Assembly: GCA_016283295.1 (NCBI GenBank)
Contig: JAEEMQ010000004.1
Location: 1 to 39,934 of the forward strand
Length of the DNA: 39,934 nt
Direction of reading: 5' to 3'
DNA from: Alphaproteobacteria bacterium
GTDB lineage: Bacteria; Pseudomonadota; Alphaproteobacteria; RF32; CAG-239
Shown: one piece after another, positions 39,240 through 39,934 of the stretch
Layout of the letters: every line of letters begins with the position of its first letter
Position numbering within the stretch: position 1 is the stretch's first letter
The notes under the pieces: model-generated
What the model was told of the DNA's origin: nothing
What the model saw: the letters and a program-made list of their open reading frames with translations, nothing else
The model's database searches: none
Program-made: the position numbers and the translations under genes

Positions 39240-39650
39240 ATGAAAATTTTACAGATTTGTGCCATGATTTTATGCTTATCCCTCGGCTATGTATCGCCGA
39301 CCAATGCCGCTCCGGACGATTTTGCCCGCCACGATATTACGGCACAGAAAAACCTTAAAAAAGGACCGCGCCACCATCGTGCCATGAGTAAGGCTATGAT
39401 GGAAGATTTAAACCTTTCCGCCGAGCAAAAAGCCCAGTGGGAAAAAATTGCCGAGCGCCGCAAAAACGAACTTGCTCCGTTGCGCGAACAAATGCAAAAA
39501 CTGCGTGAAAAAGAACAATGGATAGATAAAAAATACGATGCGGAAATCAGAAAGCTCTTAAACGCCGAGCAAACCAAAAAATACGAATCGATGTTGCCGC
39601 AAAGACCGCCGAAACCGGAAGGTAAAAGACCTCATGCTGATAAAAAATAA
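39240..39650 (+). CDS. Periplasmic Spy/CpxP-like helical protein
   Basis: From ATG 39240 (GGGAGGA upstream), a 136-residue protein with a signal peptide MKILQICAMILCLSLGYVSPTNA, then MEDLNLSAEQKAQWEKIAERRKNEL and RKLLNAEQTKKYESMLP, which are the LTxxQ-type motifs of Spy/CpxP family periplasmic chaperone-like proteins. The region about 65-120 is one long charged helix. Family members sense or bind misfolded envelope proteins; here the role is inferred only. A frame open to 39177 overlaps the previous gene and is not used. A strong bidirectional terminator follows. Confidence 0.82.
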   Translation: MKILQICAMILCLSLGYVSPTNAAPDDFARHDITAQKNLKKGPRHHRAMSKAMMEDLNLSAEQKAQWEKIAERRKNELAPLREQMQKLREKEQWIDKKYDAEIRKLLNAEQTKKYESMLPQRPPKPEGKRPHADKK

Positions 39651-39656
39651 AGCACA

Positions 39657-39687
39657 AAAAAAATCGGAGGTTAACTCCGATTTTTTT
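39657..39687. terminator. Bidirectional terminator
   Basis: A perfect 13-bp stem (AAAAAAATCGGAG at 39657-39669 with 39675-39687) and a 5-base loop lie between the Spy-like gene and the minus-strand membrane peptide gene, whose stop codon (39688-39686) overlaps the stem. Confidence 0.93.
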
Positions 39688-39841
39688 ACATACCGTACAA
39701 ATATTTATAAGCTCCGTAGGCCAACGCCCCGAGCACCCCGAAGGTTACTAAATAAATCGGCAATTTAAGAATAAATTTAAACAGCGAAATCACGACAAAA
39801 AATCCGATAATCATCGCGATGGTTGATGTATCCATATTCAT
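39686..39841 (-). CDS. Tiny membrane protein
   Basis: A 51-residue protein from ATG 39841 (MNMDTSTIAMIIGFFVVISL), preceded by GGAGATG. Two hydrophobic segments (IAMIIGFFVVISLFKFIL and LPIYLVTFGVLGALAYGAY) fill most of it. I recognise no family. The frame is open to 39931, but the added 30 residues are AT-rich and lack a ribosome site. It is convergent with the Spy-like gene and shares its terminator. Confidence 0.65.
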   Translation of the reverse strand: MNMDTSTIAMIIGFFVVISLFKFILKLPIYLVTFGVLGALAYGAYKYLYGM

Positions 39842-39934
39842 TTTTTCATCTCCGATATTGTTTTTTTGCATTGTAAAATAAAATGATTGAAAAGTAAACA
39901 TTGAAATTCGCCGAACGAAAATTATTTTCAAAAC

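Overview
The window looks like chromosomal DNA of an alphaproteobacterium, probably an uncultured, host-associated (gut-type) Rhodospirillales-like lineage. The class is inferred from gene content and order: an rpoZ end followed by a bifunctional rel, DUF2062 and acpS; the 4.5S RNA gene directly ahead of dnaX-ybaB-recR; a TrcR (DUF1013) regulator; a coiled-coil gene overlapping zapA followed by 6S RNA; and an alpha-type rpmE. Core genes mostly have clear Shine-Dalgarno sequences. The genus-level and gut assignment is inference.

Layout. 1-3295 (+): rpoZ tail, rel, DUF2062 membrane protein, acpS. 3296-3620: a degenerate 67-bp tandem repeat between convergent genes. 3621-6331 (-): ffs, dnaX, ybaB, recR, with a possible slippage site in dnaX. 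6412-9359: lpoA-like lipoprotein gene divergent from rsmI-yraN, then an HxlR regulator. 9458-13286 (-): a Bacteroidota-looking secreted protein, a long RNase J and an orphan gene. 13287-13983: tRNA-Ser(CGA) with duplicated and mirrored tRNA 3' fragments and terminators. 14168-16970: two tandem paralogues, an orphan protein and an acyl-carrier protein with an N-terminal extension. 17089-21618: an SDR, then a compact operon gmk / Nudix-like ORF / cysteine synthase / lptG / histidine phosphatase. 21681-25400 (-): a TrcR protein fused to a long histone-H1-like tail, rpmE, efp, a degenerate inositol-monophosphatase homologue and a ThiE-like ORF. 25479-26665 (+): coiled-coil gene, zapA, 6S RNA. 26677-30896 (-): yejB, yejA and a membrane protein. 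31062-33342: accA, a thioredoxin-like lipoprotein and rubrerythrin. 33473-34033: two small paralogous membrane proteins. 34137-38788 (-): the most unusual locus. 38906-39841: three small envelope or unknown proteins.

The main candidate for an undescribed system is the overlapping minus-strand cluster 38366->34137: GNAT-Nudix fusion, P-loop kinase / pyrophosphatase-like / Nudix / Nudix four-domain fusion, GNAT, P-loop kinase, Nudix. Every neighbouring pair overlaps by 4-26 bases. It carries four intact Nudix boxes, two acetyltransferase domains, two kinase domains and one pyrophosphatase-like domain, and a small membrane protein gene lies just upstream. The composition suggests a nucleotide or small-molecule modification, repair or detoxification pathway; the substrate cannot be told from sequence.

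A second theme is a set of orphan genes (9458-10003, 12603-13286, 15506-16480, 16521-16970, 32118-32600, 33473-34033), several with their own near-consensus TTGACA promoters, strong flanking terminators, and weak or absent Shine-Dalgarno sequences. Some have Bacteroidota-like signal peptides or leaders. They may be single-gene horizontal acquisitions.
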